Source: Morinoia aosen (taxonomy: Eukaryota; Arthropoda; Malacostraca; Amphipoda; Talitridae). Taken from it: DNA of 64,000 nt. This document shows positions 1-9,941 of this stretch, in pieces. The translations under genes and the position numbers were made by a program. The stretch lies in the NCBI GenBank assembly GCA_030386875.1, contig CM059576.1:63239581-63303580 (forward strand). The letters run 5' to 3'. Every line of letters begins with the position of its first letter. The first letter of the stretch is position 1. Under the pieces are notes generated by a model. That model saw nothing but the letters and a program-made list of their open reading frames with translations. It was not told where the DNA came from and made no database searches.

Positions 1-108
1 GGAGGTTTACATAATTTATTACTGACATTTCCTTCAACGGAAGTTTTAAGATCATTGGTTAGCTTCTTAGTTTTAGAAGCAACAAGAGAAGATAAATAAG
101 GAGTTATA

Positions 109-594
109 TTATTTTAACTCCCCAAAGGGTATAAACCCGTTAGAAATGCGCATGGCCTTGTAGCCATTTACGTGTTGAAACTCTAACACGCTAAAAGCTT
201 GAAGAGCATCTACACCCAAAATTCCACGTATTGGGATGCTATCATTTATAACTTCCGGATAGAAAGTCGGCAAAGGGAGTTTAGTTTTCAAAATATTGAG
301 TTTATCCTTCAAATTTCTCATACCCATCTGGAGGTTTAAATTTCTCATAGCGAAAACATAAAGCTCATGCTTCTCACTGTCCGGAAGCACGAGTTCAATG
401 CTAATTTGCTTACCAATTAAAGGAACAGAAGCACCTACAGTGTTAATGGTTTGCTCCTGCAAGTCTGTATCTGAATAGTCGGAACTTACGGTATCCAAAT
501 CAATAAGCGACGACTGGCTGCCGCTATCAATTAGAAAATTAATACGCTTAGTTACCCCACCATACTTGGTAGTAGGAGCAACAAGGGGGCACAT
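109..594 (-). pseudogene. BEL-a aspartic protease domain
   Basis: Retropepsin domain of a BEL/Pao Gag-Pol polyprotein, which would cleave the polyprotein during particle maturation. The active-site loop reads FLIDSGSQSSLI, the D-S/T-G signature seen in BEL/Pao proteases, and a later ILGVDALQAF segment matches the conserved downstream part of the fold. The frame is the same as the upstream Gag pieces, so this was one continuous polyprotein. The segment stops at 109-111 and lies downstream of a TGA that separates it from the zinc knuckles. The methionine at the left of this segment is not a real start. RT is expected beyond the window edge. Confidence 0.75.
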
Positions 595-621
595 CCTTAG
601 CCTTAGACGTGCCTTTAACCG

Positions 622-1086
622 TCATGAGGAGGTTGCAACGAAGGCACTGGATTCAATAAATTTTGGACACAAAGGGCTAACATGATTGTTAGCTTTACAC
701 AAGGAGCACAAGAACGGGAGACCCTTGACTTTGGAGGGACACGCACTAGACAAATGCTTACTACTTAGACAGGTAGAACATAAATTTAATTCACCAGCCC
801 GTTTCACACGCTTTTCGTGCGAATTAAATCGCCTGCACGCGAACGAAGCATGGTTAACCTGGTTACAAAATTTACACACCTTAACATCGGGCGACTTATT
901 AGGTTAAGGTAAATATGACGTTTTGTCCCTCACTTCAGTACGGGTCACCAGTTCTGTTTCCTTACTACGGAATACATGAGACGGTTTGGATTTATTTTTG
1001 GTTTCAAGAAGAGAAAGCACTTTGTGAGCATTCTCAAACATCTCCAAAGAAAAGAAACTCGCTTTAAAATAGCGAAGGAGTTCCAA
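622..1086 (-). pseudogene. BEL-a Gag C-terminal part with zinc knuckles
   Basis: Nucleocapsid-like part of Gag. From 879 down to 622 the protein has three Cys/His clusters beginning CKFCNQVNHASFAC, then CSTCLSSKHLSSAC and CSLCKANNHVSPLC, the paired knuckles typical of BEL/Pao Gag, which bind element RNA. The preceding 1086-904 piece is the link between the DUF1759 region and the knuckles. All pieces share one frame with the 1111-1899 segment. In-frame stops at 904-906 (TAA) and 622-624 (TGA) interrupt it and no frameshift is needed to join the domains. BEL-1 and BEL-2 carry equivalent clusters in the same order. Confidence 0.75.
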
Positions 1087-1110
1087 CAGGAAGAATTCAG
1101 GAAGTTTAGT

Positions 1111-1899
1111 TTAAATTACAGCAGAAAACAGTAGGTTACCCGACTTCTCATTAGAGAAATCCAAACCCAACTTGGAAAGCTCAAGAAGGCGAAATTTAAC
1201 CTTAGAGATGAAAGAATTTATTTCGGAAAGACTCTGAACACTGGGACTGCTCAGGATCTCATCAAGAGCTAATGAGATTAATTTGTCTGCGTTAAGAAAA
1301 TCTTGCTTAAGCAATGCCCAAGCAGATAGAAAACTAGTTTCTTCGTTAGGAAGTCCCTTTATAAGACTGAGAGCTCTTCCCTGAAGCTGATTTTTGAGGA
1401 AGATAAACTTTTGTTTCTCACTCATGTTAGGATAAGCCTGAAGGGCATTAGAAAAGGACTCTTGAAAGTGCAAGAAGTTGAAAGGGCATCCCTCATTGTC
1501 ACTGAATTTTTTCAGTGTCAACTGAGGTGCTCTAAAGCTATTCAAAGGAACATCAGAAGTAGAAACCTTAGACACAGAAGGTTCACCGGTAGCACTAGAG
1601 TTTAGCACCGGGGAAGTTGATATGAGTTTTTTAAGTTCTACCATAAGTTCTATTACCTGAACCTCATATTCCGACCTCCTAACCAGCTCCTCCTCAGAAA
1701 CCTCACTAACATCTGAAGGAATAGTAGAGGACAGAATTCGAAAGGACTGTAACAGCCCACCTAATTGAGGAACAGCTTCAATAAGAAATGCCGGATCACA
1801 GTTTGGAGTAAGAGCTTTTTTTCTAATAGATGTAATGCTACACTTTATGCCTCGCAATTTAATGCTTAAGGCTAAGGCAGTACACTTTTCCGTTTCCAT
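1111..1899 (-). pseudogene. BEL-a Gag N-terminal region (DUF1759-like)
   Basis: Start ATG at 1899 follows an A/T-rich leader. The N-terminus is a charged helical region rich in Glu, Leu and Lys, followed by the DUF1759-type Gag core: LTLKKFSDNEG opens the domain, then FLHFQESFSNAL and LKNQLQGRALSLIKGLP, a pattern shared with the Gag proteins of BEL-1 and BEL-2 in this window. The role is assembly of the virus-like particle. The segment ends at an in-frame TAA (1111-1113), after which the same frame continues with recognisable Gag sequence. That stop is therefore premature. Confidence 0.75.
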
Positions 1900-2286
1900 A
1901 ATTAATAATCAAATTTTTATTTCAAGGCTTATTAGAAAAAAGTTCAGCTAAACAGAGAGAAGTCTACACTTTAAAGTGGACAAGTTATATCCCTTTTAAA
2001 AACATAGAAAAACACTTTAATGACATAGAAAATACACAAAAAGTTACACTTACCCCACCAGTTAAATTCACAACATTTCTATTTTTAAAGTTTACACTCA
2101 AATTGAGTTGAAGAATAATTTCACATATTAATGAGAGAACCTAACAAGAGTTAAACGAGGCTCAAAAAGGCCAGAACCTGTAAAAAATGTAAGGTTCTTA
2201 AGCAATACAACACGGAACCTCGCCTAAAATACAACACAGGTTTCATTCGACTTACACATAAGGAGACTGAAATTCGGCCCTCGCTA

Positions 2287-2304
2287 CACCAGACAACGGC
2301 GCCA
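2287..2304 (-). promoter_or_regulatory. Candidate primer-binding site of BEL-a
   Basis: On the minus strand the LTR ends in GCGTCA, one spacer base follows, then TGGCGCCGTTGTCTGGTG. A TGG start immediately downstream of an LTR that ends in CA is the expected position and form of a tRNA primer-binding site. I could not assign the tRNA. Confidence 0.5.
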
Positions 2305-2305
2305 A

Positions 2306-3224
2306 TGACGCAAAATTAGACACGATAAATTTCCTCTTAATTTTTGAAAAAAAGAAACAATTCAAGAAGAAAGAAAAAATAGATAGATACCAGGATTTAT
2401 CCTGCCGAGTTACAGCCAAGCTCTACCATTAACTAGATGGCGCTGAGATCCAGCCGGTTTAATTGCCGTTTAGGCAAACTGCGTTAAAGCAGCACGGCTT
2501 AGAACATTTTTAGTTCTTTTTAGATGTGTCTCTTTATGAAAAAAAGACATCATCTTTCGAATTGAAATTTCGACAATGAGAGTTTGAGATTTTATGATTA
2601 TACAACGAAAATTGTTTTCGAATAAAAATTTGTGCGCAGCCACCTTAACAAGTGGAATCAACTTCCCGTAGTAATGGGCCCTAAGGCACACAAATTTACC
2701 GGGCACCCATCTGGGGCCTGGTAACGCTGAAAATTAAGATAATTAAGCATAAGCGGAGCGTCATTAGCGGGAGTCTCGCCTGAAGATCTTCGAAAACAAT
2801 CTTCAGGCGAACACTCTTCACTGAAGCCGGCTGTCTAGGACCCAAAAGTCCTTTGTAGCGAGGGCAGAATGCCGAGTCACGCGCAGCACACGAGAAGAAG
2901 GTGCGCTCGCGATCACGGCCGATTTCAATCTGACGTGGCAGCCTTCAGGCGCCGCGCTCTTTGGCTTGCTGGAATCCGTCGCGCTGGCTCAGGACTCGAA
3001 CAAGAAGATCAGACGAACGTTTCAGTATTTAAGTTTATATTTTTCGCCGTAGACTTGAGGATCCCCGCCATTGCTCCGCTTAGTCGAAAAATTATCAGCG
3101 TTATTAATTTTTTAGGCTTATTAGATGGAACACAGCCTTTGCCCCTTATTGCGGAAGGCCTTATGTGCCTTATAAACTCCGCAAAGGACCTCAGCGTTCG
3201 AGCAATGACTGGAATCTCGACACA
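2306..3224 (-). repeat. 5' LTR of BEL-a
   Basis: On the minus strand the LTR starts TGTGTCGAGATTCC at 3224 and is taken to end at CA (2306) next to the primer-binding site. The first part, 3224 to about 2631, aligns by eye to the BEL-d LTR (24049 to 23520): shared blocks include the CATTGCTCGAACGCTGAGG start, the GTTATTAAT block and the CCCAGATGGGTGCCCGG block. The 2631-2306 stretch has no counterpart in BEL-d, so either that LTR is shortened there or this stretch is a leader. A hairpin lies at 2778-2810. Confidence 0.6.
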
Positions 3225-3690
3225 ATGAAGAAGTAAACTACTTTACCTAATGGTAAACAAAATTTTGTGACTTTTTTCAACTTGTGTCCTCCAATTCTGA
3301 AACTACATCCAGCTTCCCAACATTTCATTTTAATTTTTCTTTATTGCTGTTTTCACTCATTTAACTCATATTTTAGTATTTCAATGTACTTCTATTCTTT
3401 CTCCCAATATGTGCAATTTACTTCTAATACCCCACAAAAACCAGTCATCTAAAGGTCTGCAATACCTTGAACATAGCTTTTGAAAATCCAGCTGTTCAGC
3501 AGACCCATTTCAAATATTTTTTTAAATATTTTTTACCCAACTATGACAAGTCTGCATTTACTCAGGCCTATGTAATCTTATAATTTAATTTAGGACAACA
3601 ATGCTTCAATAAAAAGATTACACTCTCTACACTTTTTGACAGTTTCCCAAGTAAATACTGATTTTACTGCTGTAAAAATTTTGTTGCCAC
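3225..3690. other. Unassigned AT-rich DNA
   Basis: No coding capacity, RNA gene or clear repeat recognised. It is the flank of BEL-a beyond its 5' LTR. Confidence 0.5.
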
Positions 3691-3790
3691 AGTTAGGTAA
3701 TTGGTGACATTTCAAGACATTTTACATGAATGATATTGCACTCACAAATGTTTAGTTTTTGAGATACGGCATTAATAAAATTCGAGTAAA
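3691..3790 (+). repeat. Dispersed core repeat (divergent copy)
   Basis: Contains TTTTACATGAATGATATT followed by a GTTTTTGAGATAC-like stretch. It is a diverged relative of the core repeat seen at 14641-14785, 17985-18130, 19550-19665, 28020-28130, 56725-56815 and 57190-57275. Confidence 0.4.
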
Positions 3791-4039
3791 AATGGTATCA
3801 ACTTGCACTCAAAGTTGAGGGCCAACAGCGCCGGGGCCTTATAACGGCCTACAATTCCCTTCGCAATGCTCCCAATATTCACACAAAGGAGTTCGAGTCA
3901 ACGCCTGTGTACCAGACATGTCTAACAAACCACTCAGGAACCACCGATCCTTGTCACAGGCTGCCATTGGACGGCTTCACTGGGATAACCAGTACATCAA
4001 AACACCATTCCAAGGCATGGCGGGTCATTACAGTCCACT

Positions 4040-4535
4040 CTACATGACTGGCTCATTCCAGGCACGTACTAGAAAAGCTTTCATAGCTTCAATGATACTC
4101 AAATTACACTCCTGATCCAATCCAACAATACAGCTCATACCACAATTATTTTCCGCACATCTGGCATACCACTCATTCTCTTCATACTGCTCAAACACCA
4201 CATTCATGAAACTCTCTCTCTCTCTCTCTCTCTCTTGCTCATACTCAATACATTCCAGCACAAAATGCTCAATTAATTCCTCCACTCCACTATTACACTG
4301 CCAACATAATCTAATGGAGAATGGAACATAATCTGTTTAAACTCAATGACTTACACCTCACAGCAAACAAAAGTTGACTTCCAAAACTACTGTCATAGAA
4401 CATCTCAAACTTAAGTACTTCATTTTGCATATACCAGTCAAGTATAGGCTTCCACATCATTCTAAGCTTCCACTTACTCAATCCACACTCTTTTGTTTGC
4501 CTCTCAATCTCTTTTTCCACCTCTTGCAGTTCCAC
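4040..4535 (-). pseudogene. LINE A C-terminal zinc-type domain
   Basis: Downstream of RT this part contains a FEMFYDSSFGSQLLFAVRCK segment and an HFVLECIEYEQ segment, which in LINE B appear as CEMFYDGSFGSQFLF and CQQCDSGVEEKIRHFVLEC. Together these make a Cys/His cluster of the zf-RVT kind. A CT/GA microsatellite (about 4207-4234) lies inside the coding region and is read as repeated Glu-Arg. The two halves are in different frames. Confidence 0.7.
4207..4234. repeat. CT/GA dinucleotide microsatellite inside LINE A
   Basis: An uninterrupted run of CT repeats within the C-terminal coding part of LINE A. LINE B has only a short AGAGAGA at the equivalent place, so the tract expanded after insertion. 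Confidence 0.8.
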
Positions 4536-4851
4536 TCAGGCCCTACTCCTCCAACATTTATTAAACTCCAGTCATCCCCAGGTCTCCCAATTCTAACATG
4601 AATAATCTTTTGCAAACTAAGTTTCCTTGCATGCCCCCAACCCACTTTCTAAGAATAGCTTACACTCAGATTCCATTCAAAAATTCGCTTCACCCATCTG
4701 CTATTCTGCATTCTTTCAATTCTCACCATATGATTCAGCACCGCTTTCAACATTCTTTCTGAAAATAGGCTCCACCCTAGGTCACCTCTAATGGTTTCTG
4801 TAGCTGTTCATTTCGGAGCACCCAATGCTAACCGTCCTACCTTATTTTGTA

Positions 4852-5623
4852 TTACATCCAGATTTCAAGATCACTTCCATTCCAGGCAAGAGCACTCATA
4901 CCATACATGACACTAGGTACAGCAACATACTTACACATTCCTCTCACACATTCATACTTGTTTGTTCTGTATCTGGCCACACTACTTAACCGTCCACTCC
5001 ACTGCATGGCTTTTGCCACTTTCTCACCCGTAGTTCTAGTGCATCCATCTTCACTTATCATACAACCTAGATATTTGTATTCTTTTGTTCTACCTATTCT
5101 GATTTCTCCAATATTCCACAGTCTGTCTCTATCAGTCTCATCACTATTTGTAACCATACCCTTGCTTTTGTCGGCACCAAAGTTCATCTTGAAATCTGTA
5201 CTATATCCATTCACAACGTCAAGCATCCTTTGCAGTTCATGTCCACATTCACTAACCACAACCACATCAGCATACAACAAACAGCTCAGTACCAACTTTC
5301 AGTCCTAAGCCACTCTTTCTCAGTCGAACTGCTAATTCTCCTGTGTACAATCCAAACAACAGGGGAGACCGAGTACAGCCCTGTCTCACTCCTCTAACAC
5401 TCCTCACTTTCCCTGTTTCCAAATTTCATAACCTGTAGATAGCGCTTGTGTTCTCATACAGACTTTGTACAATTTTTACTATCTTTCTGCTAAATCCAAC
5501 TTTCCTCAAAATTTCAAACAGTATAACCCGATCCACTCTGTCATACGTCGTTTCAATATCCAGGAATGCTAGGTACACCTTCTTATCATCCTTTCCCATT
5601 TGCTCAATTATTTTACTCACCAC
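4852..5623 (-). pseudogene. LINE A reverse transcriptase fragment
   Basis: RT palm and fingers of a non-LTR element. The piece at 5623-5426 has VYLAFLDIETTYDRVDR, RT motif A with the catalytic Asp in FLDIE, and the LFEILRKVGF helix. The piece at 5295-4852 carries the catalytic box as LLYADVVVVSECG, where the second Asp of YADD is replaced by Val. This is followed by LKMNFGADKSK-type sequence and KYLGCMIS. The two pieces are in different frames, and the stretch between them (5296-5425) also reads as RT but is interrupted. The domain is inactive by both criteria. Confidence 0.8.
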
Positions 5624-5640
5624 AAACAGATTGTCACTAG

Positions 5641-6390
5641 GGAAGAATTTCAGGGAAAATTTTTGTGCTGGGACACAATGTCAAATTGGAACTAGATGTA
5701 TTAGCCCAGGAAATTTTTTAACTGTTTAGAATTACCATAAAATCAAAATTAGCACTATAACTTATAACCTAAAATTACGCTATACAAGGTTTTATAATAA
5801 AAATAATGGTTATTACAAGCATCTTTCATTTTCAACATGAAAGAATGAACTTAGAATGGATTGAGTGATACGAGCATCACACATCTCCTTAGACTATTTT
5901 TGTTTACATACTGAGGCAAGACTGCAACTGAAAGGAACGGAACGCATTCTGAGCGTTTGTCATTCATATCAAAAGACAATTTTATACCATTTATCTTGTT
6001 TCAAATGGCATTCAAATTATTCCATTAGAAAGCAAAAACTTTCAGCTTAACGAATAGACAAGTTTTTGGTCAAAAAACCCATCAGAGTAGTAGTAAATCA
6101 TTATTGTTCCCTGTGAACAAGACGGGGAAAAATTAATCTGTTATTCCTATGAGGAATAATCGGCCTTTGGCCATGTTCCAGACACAAATTTGGCTCATTC
6201 CTCAGAAATAAACTTTAGAAAAGTTCCAGTGGCTCCGGAGAGTTGTTTTTCCCGCACCACAGCTACCTGGCAGCTGTATGCATGGTAGAGTATACAACGT
6301 GCGGTAAAATAGCTATATTTTAAATTCTGTTTTTCCTTTAGAATACGCAAATACTTACATTTTATTTTGGTTTGTTTTATAATAAGTTGT
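5641..6390. other. Unassigned AT-rich DNA
   Basis: No gene, RNA or repeat family recognised between LINE A and the TA-flanked MITE. Confidence 0.5.
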
Positions 6391-6392
6391 TA

Positions 6393-7463
6393 GGGTAATT
6401 CATCAAATATCGAACAGAAACCCCGTGTGTCTAGAAACAATCTTCATAAATCGGTAACTTTTGCTCTGAATAACTGTTGCGGGCCTCAAGATTATTCTTG
6501 AACAGTTGCTTTCTTGTTCTGTAATATCGCTTTAAATACAACGTAGATTGTTGGAATTTATTTATTGTTCTAAAAATGGAACACTTTAATAACATAATTT
6601 CATCAATATCGAACATGAATCGAACAAGAATTTTGATCCAAACAGGTTTTTTGTTCGAATTTTGAATCCGAACAAGACACACTAAAAACTATATATGGCA
6701 ATATATACGGACGTGTTTAACATTACAAAGTGTATTATAAGGGTCAAAGGTCAATTTCATTACTGAAGAATATATTTGTTACAAAAATAAGTAAAATATA
6801 ATATCTCCGTCTTAACTGTATACAAGCTCGGTAGACCTTCCCAGACGATATAAGTTTCAGTACTTAGCCATAATCGTAAATCTAAGATCTTGAAAATGTA
6901 TTGTAGTATAAAGAAGAAGGCGCTCCTTAAATATATTGATATATCTCTTTATATTGATATATATATATATCAATATAAATATTTATATTGATATATCTCA
7001 CATATTATATTTATATTGATATATCTCACAGCGAACACCTTTGTTCACTATTTAATACTGACATGAAATGAGCTGAAATTCGAATATGGAATAATTATCA
7101 AGGTTTTAGCAGCGGGAAAGAAAAGAATAAAGCAACAGAACATCATATGGCAACACTATTCTCTATTTATGACGGGAGGTTGACGGTGGCAAAACAACAG
7201 TTGAACCGTCGCAATTTTACCGAGGTGCGTAAGATTTTTCAAGTGAAAAAATACGATCAATTTGTAAGGGTCGTACAGAAAATGCGTTCGCAACAGCTGG
7301 TAGCAGTTTGCAGCTCACAGAAATGAGTTTTTATCACTAAAATAAGAGTTTTAGATGTAAGATCATTGGCACTGAGCAAGTTTGGATGCTTACTAAATTT
7401 ATTACGCGCATATTTTCAAAGTTGTTCGATAATCAGTTCAGTTCGATATTTGATGAATTACCC
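6393..7463. mobile_element. TA-flanked MITE with 23-bp terminal inverted repeats
   Basis: The left end reads GGGTAATTCATCAAATAT then CGAAC; the right end is its exact reverse complement (7441-7463). Both ends are bordered by TA (6391-6392 and 7464-7465), the target duplication of Tc1/mariner-type transposons. The 1.07-kb interior has no transposase. It contains several subterminal TCGAAC motifs (about 6610-6680) and an AT palindrome (about 6935-7030). It is a non-autonomous element mobilised in trans by an unknown transposase. Confidence 0.75.
6935..7030. repeat. AT-rich TATATTGATATATC repeats and palindrome
   Basis: Several copies of TATATTGATATATCTC, one of them forming a near-perfect palindrome centred on a run of TA dinucleotides. 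It lies inside the MITE and may represent microsatellite growth. Confidence 0.7.
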
Positions 7464-7469
7464 TAGAGA

Positions 7470-8400
7470 CTTTTAATTATTTGTTTATAATTTGATAGTG
7501 TCATGAAGTTAGAGAAAGCTAATTTCTGCCAACCAATTTGATGACTTGAAAGTCAATATTAGGCATTAGAGCTAAAAAATAGGAATGTGAGCAAAGCGTG
7601 ACATCCAAAAGGACAGTGGGTGTCTTGAAGAGGTAAATATTTGGGAATAATTTTCTTTCTTTGTTTACATTCGTAAATAAAATGCAATGAACTGTTTTTG
7701 ACACAAAGAAAACATGTATGTAAAACATTAAAATTTATCCCACAGATAATTCCAACATTGATATATCTAATTGATTGTAAATTCAGAAGTTATTTGATGT
7801 CTGATGAAATTACTCTACCCAAGTTTTTATTGGATATTTCTTGATGAAGTTAGATGTGACATGAAAAAAAGGAAAGAAAACCCGTTTATCTAAAAAAAAT
7901 AAATTGATACAGAAGATGAAGTACTACATATTGGGGTTTTAAAATTTACTAATATAAAACGTCCTTAATTGATTTCATAAAAATTCATATATCAAAAACT
8001 TAATAATTTCTATCATCATAAAACATAATATTTAGCATGACACACTTGTGTTCAGTAAAGCCAGTTGATACATTTCCTTACATGATATTTGAGAGTTATG
8101 ATAAGAGAAGATTTCAAAATTCAATTTTAAATGTTGAACAAAATATTTCCCTACCATACTGTTCTTTGTTCTTGTTCAATGCCAGAGAAAAAAATTGTTT
8201 AAAATAATGCAATTAATGTCTCTAAACATGCTTTGCAATTTGTAAAGACATTTAGTGTTCCATTTACAATTGCAGCCAGAGCTTTGACATTCAAATGACC
8301 AACCCATCCACAGTTATTGCACTGATGCTAATTATTAAATCGTGTCTTACTTACTTTGGTTACTTTGGTCCAATTAGGCACATCACCAGTCACAGGTAAG
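7470..8400. other. Unassigned AT-rich DNA
   Basis: Nothing recognisable in either strand between the MITE and the I-like LINE. Confidence 0.5.
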
Positions 8401-8436
8401 AGTGCCAGATGTCACAGCAACTAGAACGTGGGGCAT

Positions 8437-9405
8437 TTAAATTTGATTTTTCATTTTAATATTGGCAATGAATTCAAGGATCAGCTCAGCGCTGAATCCT
8501 TCGCCAAGCACGCTACTTGTATCAAAGGTTGCTTTTTGGTCTCTGGCTAGTTCTCTCATTGTTTTCCACTGACGTTCAAATGCAGGGCAATCAATCAATA
8601 TATGATATATGTTCAAGTTACACCTACAGTGGCTACATTTGGGTTTCATTTCTTTGGTAAATAAGTGTCTGTACGTTATTTGAGTAGTAAGAAGCCTTAG
8701 CCTGGTTAGTATCACCTGATTCTTCCTTGATACCTCAGTGTTCACAGTGGGTTTTAATATAGGTTTAATTTTGCTATACGGGGATTGTTCCCTATCCCAT
8801 TCTTTTTGCCATTGTCTTCTACAATGCAAGTGTATGTATACCCTCAGATCTGTGTATTGAATTAGATTAGAACTATTGGTATTAAGAAGACAAGCTGTTC
8901 TTGCCAAATGATCTGCCTTGTCATTTCCCATTATTCCTACATGGCTTGGGATCCATTCAATGATTAGTTTTCTAGGAGGAAGGTGCTGAAACAAATGTTT
9001 AATTTTGGCAACTAGATGGTGTTTAGATGGATGCAGTTGATTTATAGCCTGAATAGCGCTGAGTGAGTCTGTGTACAAAATGAAGTCTCCTATTTGGGTT
9101 TCTGAAAATTTCAATGCATAGTAGATAGCAGTGAGCTCTGCTGTGAGAATTGTAGACCTATCTGGGATTCTAGCCAGCATACTAGCTTGTTGAGACCAAA
9201 CTCCCGCTCCATCATTAGGACCTTGAACTGGACCGTCAGTGAACAATGCCGTTTTATCTTTGTATTCTTCGTGCAGTTGGTTGTATAGCTGTTTCCAATT
9301 GCTGTCTGATATGCAATTTTTTTGAAAGAACCCCAGACTGACTTGACAATTGCCACTGATTGTTTGGTATTTGCATTTGTTTGGAATGAGGCCAATATCT
9401 TCCAT
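8437..9405 (-). pseudogene. I-like LINE RNase H domain and C-terminal zinc region
   Basis: RNase H degrades the RNA strand of the RNA/DNA hybrid during second-strand synthesis. The acidic residues are visible in order: Asp in ALFTDGPVQG, Glu in LTAELTAIYYAL, Asp in ILYTDSLSAIQAI, and the final His/Asp region in WIPSHVGIMGNDKADHLA. The tail has CSHCRCNLNIYHILIDCPAF, a Cys/His cluster usual after RNase H in this LINE group. The domain is uninterrupted over 322 codons, the best-kept part of the element. The ATG at 9405 is not the native start, because the domain belongs to the ORF2 polyprotein. Confidence 0.85.
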
Positions 9406-9471
9406 TTTAACTTGTATCTCCTAAAAGAGGTTATATACGCGACCAGTGACTGGGAGAGGTTTGTTACTGTT

Positions 9472-9900
9472 TTAAAATCGCTGGTATGGGTAATAGTCTA
9501 AACATATTGCTCGAACTGGATGGTTAGGAACACTGAGTACTCTCAATGCATATTGACACAATTGGATTGTCCTTGCATATTTAAGTGGTAGTAAATTTGC
9601 TTCTGCTTCCACATTACTAACTTTTGTGCACCTCAATGCACCCAGCATCAAGCAAGCAGCAGCATACTGGACTCTGTCCAAGGACAACAGGTGGGTTGCA
9701 CAGGCAGTGTCAAACAGAAAACTTCCATATTCTAGTTTTGGCAATATAATGGTATGGTAGATAATTTTTAGTATTTTGTGTTCTGCTGACCATTTCAGAT
9801 TGGATAAAATGCGCAGAAGCCTCAGGTCTTTTTGGCACTTTTGTGTGACTTCCTTGATGTGCAAGCCCCATCTCAGTTGTGAGTCGAGGTTGAGTCCCAA
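9472..9900 (-). pseudogene. I-like LINE post-RT connector
   Basis: Region between the RT palm and RNase H. It begins with MGLNLDSQLRWGLHI, the 'FLGV.LD..L.W..HI' pattern that follows the RT palm in I and Jockey type LINEs. It continues with KILKIIYHTIILPKLEYGSF and LLSLDRVQYAAACLMLGA, the thumb-type helices found in the same elements. It ends at a stop shortly before the RNase H frame. It is part of broken ORF2. Confidence 0.75.
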
Positions 9901-9941
9901 GAACTTGAACTTCTTTACAAACTCTATATTTGTGTTGTATT

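Larger units (their letters stand above)
1..3224 (-). mobile_element. BEL/Pao LTR retrotransposon BEL-a, 5' part, cut by window edge
   Basis: Read on the minus strand this region gives an LTR (3224 to about 2306), a TGGCGCC-type primer-binding site, a non-coding leader, then Gag (DUF1759-like), zinc knuckles and an aspartic protease domain. RT, RNase H, integrase and the second LTR would lie left of base 1. The Gag architecture and the Gag-protease order fit the BEL/Pao superfamily. The LTR resembles the 3' LTR of BEL-d at 23520-24049, so the two belong to related families. The reading frame is broken by stops, so the copy is dead. A target-site duplication cannot be tested because the other end is outside the window. 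Confidence 0.85.
3808..5633 (-). mobile_element. LINE A, 5'-truncated non-LTR retrotransposon
   Basis: On the minus strand this runs from the middle of an RT domain to a C-terminal Cys/His domain and a 3' UTR ending GGCCCTCAAC. The same C-terminal region and 3' UTR occur in LINE B (26929-27662, plus strand), and the same RT in LINE C (55167-55960, minus). The 5' end is lost at about 5633. The clade is not certain: the LINE type, with a catalytic YADD-type box and an HFVLEC zinc region, is common in arthropod genomes. Confidence 0.8.

Noticed and set aside
2869..3228. 119-codon plus-strand open frame
   Set aside because: It lies wholly within the BEL-a LTR, antisense to the element, and has no recognisable domain.
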